DNA of 6,146 bases, taken from the NCBI GenBank assembly GCA_005881355.1, contig VBDM01000108.1, positions 1 to 6,146 on the forward strand. The letters run 5' to 3'. This document shows positions 5,696 to 6,146 of the stretch, piece after piece (position 1 is the first letter of the stretch; each line of letters starts with the position of its first letter). The notes under the pieces are model-generated. The model did not search any database. It was given only the letters and a program-made list of their open reading frames with translations, and was not told the DNA's origin. The position numbers and the translations under genes were made by a program. Source of the DNA: Betaproteobacteria bacterium. GTDB lineage: Bacteria; Pseudomonadota; Gammaproteobacteria; Burkholderiales; SG8-39.

Positions 5696-5726
5696 CTTAA
5701 CCTCGCGGGGACACGAGAGTAGGATG
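5696..5726 (+). promoter_or_regulatory. Promoter-like repeat element, copy 2 (ahead of the FMN dehydrogenase)
   Basis: TTAACC (5697-5702), a 17-bp spacer and TAGGAT (5720-5725) repeat the block at 2469-2499. The two copies differ by about three substitutions plus one compensating insertion and deletion when aligned by eye. It starts one base after the stop of the VOC remnant and points toward the dehydrogenase. Transcription would start near 5732, giving a leader of about 110 nt. Confidence 0.5.
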
Positions 5727-5731
5727 CTCGC

Positions 5732-5844
5732 TGGATAAGCGCGGCGCGCAGCAAAGGGAAACCGCGCTTCGGGAGGGCAACCCCTTGGAACTCCGCGCCT
5801 GGTTTCCGGGCGGTTGCCCCTGACGTCAACAAAGGGGAAACACC
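5732..5844 (+). promoter_or_regulatory. Structured 5' leader with two stem-loops and alternative SD pairings
   Basis: Stem I pairs AAGCGCGG (5737-5744) with CCGCGCTT (5762-5769), 8 of 8. Stem II pairs GGGCAACC (5775-5782) with GGTTGCCC (5812-5819), 8 of 8, and can continue inward through a C-C mismatch, one C-G pair, two G-T pairs and GGAA/TTCC. The stem I loop carries CAAAGGGAAAC (5752-5762), nearly identical to the real SD region CAAAGGGGAAAC (5830-5841). CCCCTT (5781-5786), partly inside stem II, is complementary to the SD bases AAGGGG (5832-5837). GGTTTCC (5801-5807) is complementary to GGAAACC (5757-5763). Mutually exclusive folds are therefore possible, as in a cis-acting RNA switch. 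I do not recognise a known riboswitch class. Confidence 0.35.
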
Positions 5845-6146
5845 ATGCCGTCCTTCAGCAATCAGTTCGAGCACCGCCGCCGTCTCCTGCAGTGGCTCTC
5901 CGCGAGCCCGCTCCTAGCTTCGCCCGGCTTCGCGCTCTCGGGCGTCGACCGCCCCTCGAAGCTTCCCGAGCTCGAGGCGGGCGCGCCCCTCATCGCCAAG
6001 CCCGAAGAGGCGATCAACGTGTTCGACTTCGAGCCGGTGTTCTTCAAGAACGTGCCGCCCGCGCACGTCGGCTACATGGCCTCGGGGATCGACGCCGAGA
6101 CGACCCTGAAAGCCAACCGCGAGGCCTTCTCCAGATACTATCTGCG
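5845..6146 (+). CDS. FMN-dependent alpha-hydroxy-acid dehydrogenase, Tat-exported, N-terminal part (runs off the right edge)
   Basis: 100 complete codons are visible. The N terminus has a twin-arginine type signal, HRRRLLQWLSASPLLA (residues 10-25), which implies export of a folded, cofactor-loaded enzyme. The region from about residue 56 (INVFDFEPVFF, then VPPAHVGYMASGIDAETT, then LKANREAFSRYYLR) matches the N-terminal part of the FMN-dependent alpha-hydroxy-acid oxidase/dehydrogenase family (L-lactate and mandelate dehydrogenases, glycolate oxidase), where the Y-x-x-x-G segment lies near the flavin. The family oxidises 2-hydroxy acids to 2-oxo acids; which substrate is used here is unknown. 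The catalytic His and Arg residues lie beyond the window. The start at 5845 has AAAGGGG (5831-5837) 7 bases upstream. The gene follows a promoter-like repeat and a structured leader, so control at the RNA level is possible. Confidence 0.85.
   Translation, partial: MPSFSNQFEHRRRLLQWLSASPLLASPGFALSGVDRPSKLPELEAGAPLIAKPEEAINVFDFEPVFFKNVPPAHVGYMASGIDAETTLKANREAFSRYYL

Noticed and set aside
1..6146. CRISPR arrays, tRNA genes, transposase genes, phage genes or a defence system
   Set aside because: Read on both strands; no regular repeat-spacer pattern, tRNA-like cloverleaf or mobile-element protein motif was seen.

Overview
The window is GC-rich, has tightly packed genes with clear Shine-Dalgarno (SD) sequences, and is dominated by Bug/TctC-type periplasmic solute-binding proteins. 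Expansion of orphan Bug genes is a hallmark of Burkholderiales and related Betaproteobacteria, so that is the most likely source. The exact genus cannot be told from the sequence. No tRNA, rRNA, CRISPR array or insertion sequence is visible.

Layout, left to right. (1) A Bug gene on the minus strand runs off the left edge (1-314). (2) A 117-bp divergent promoter region follows. (3) Two tandem Bug genes lie on the plus strand (432-1397 and 1406-2368), 8 nt apart. (4) A 234-bp gap holds a promoter-like element, an inverted repeat, and a 25-codon open frame that ends directly against the next gene. (5) A membrane sensor histidine kinase with a CHASE3-type periplasmic domain (2603-4066) overlaps by 4 nt a stand-alone Rcp1/CheY-like receiver (4063-4506). 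(6) A fourth Bug gene (4530-5495) converges on the receiver from the minus strand. (7) Just upstream of it, on the plus strand, is a headless C-terminal remnant of a VOC/glyoxalase-fold gene (5570-5695). (8) A second copy of the promoter-like element is followed by a structured-looking 5' leader and the start of a Tat-exported FMN-dependent alpha-hydroxy-acid dehydrogenase (5845 to the right edge).

Functionally this looks like an accessory region for sensing and using small organic acids. The Bug proteins would bind carboxylates or similar small solutes in the periplasm, and the dehydrogenase at the right would oxidise a 2-hydroxy acid. No TctA or TctB membrane subunit is present, so the Bug proteins must use a transporter encoded elsewhere or serve in sensing. 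The kinase-receiver pair has no DNA-binding output domain, so its output is probably protein-protein signalling.

The most interesting signals are non-coding or relict. They are the promoter-like repeat shared by the kinase and dehydrogenase operons; the dehydrogenase leader, where a stem-loop displays a near copy of the real ribosome-binding region and alternative pairings to the SD are possible; and the small open frame before the kinase, whose DNA matches the signal-peptide codons of the preceding Bug gene in register.
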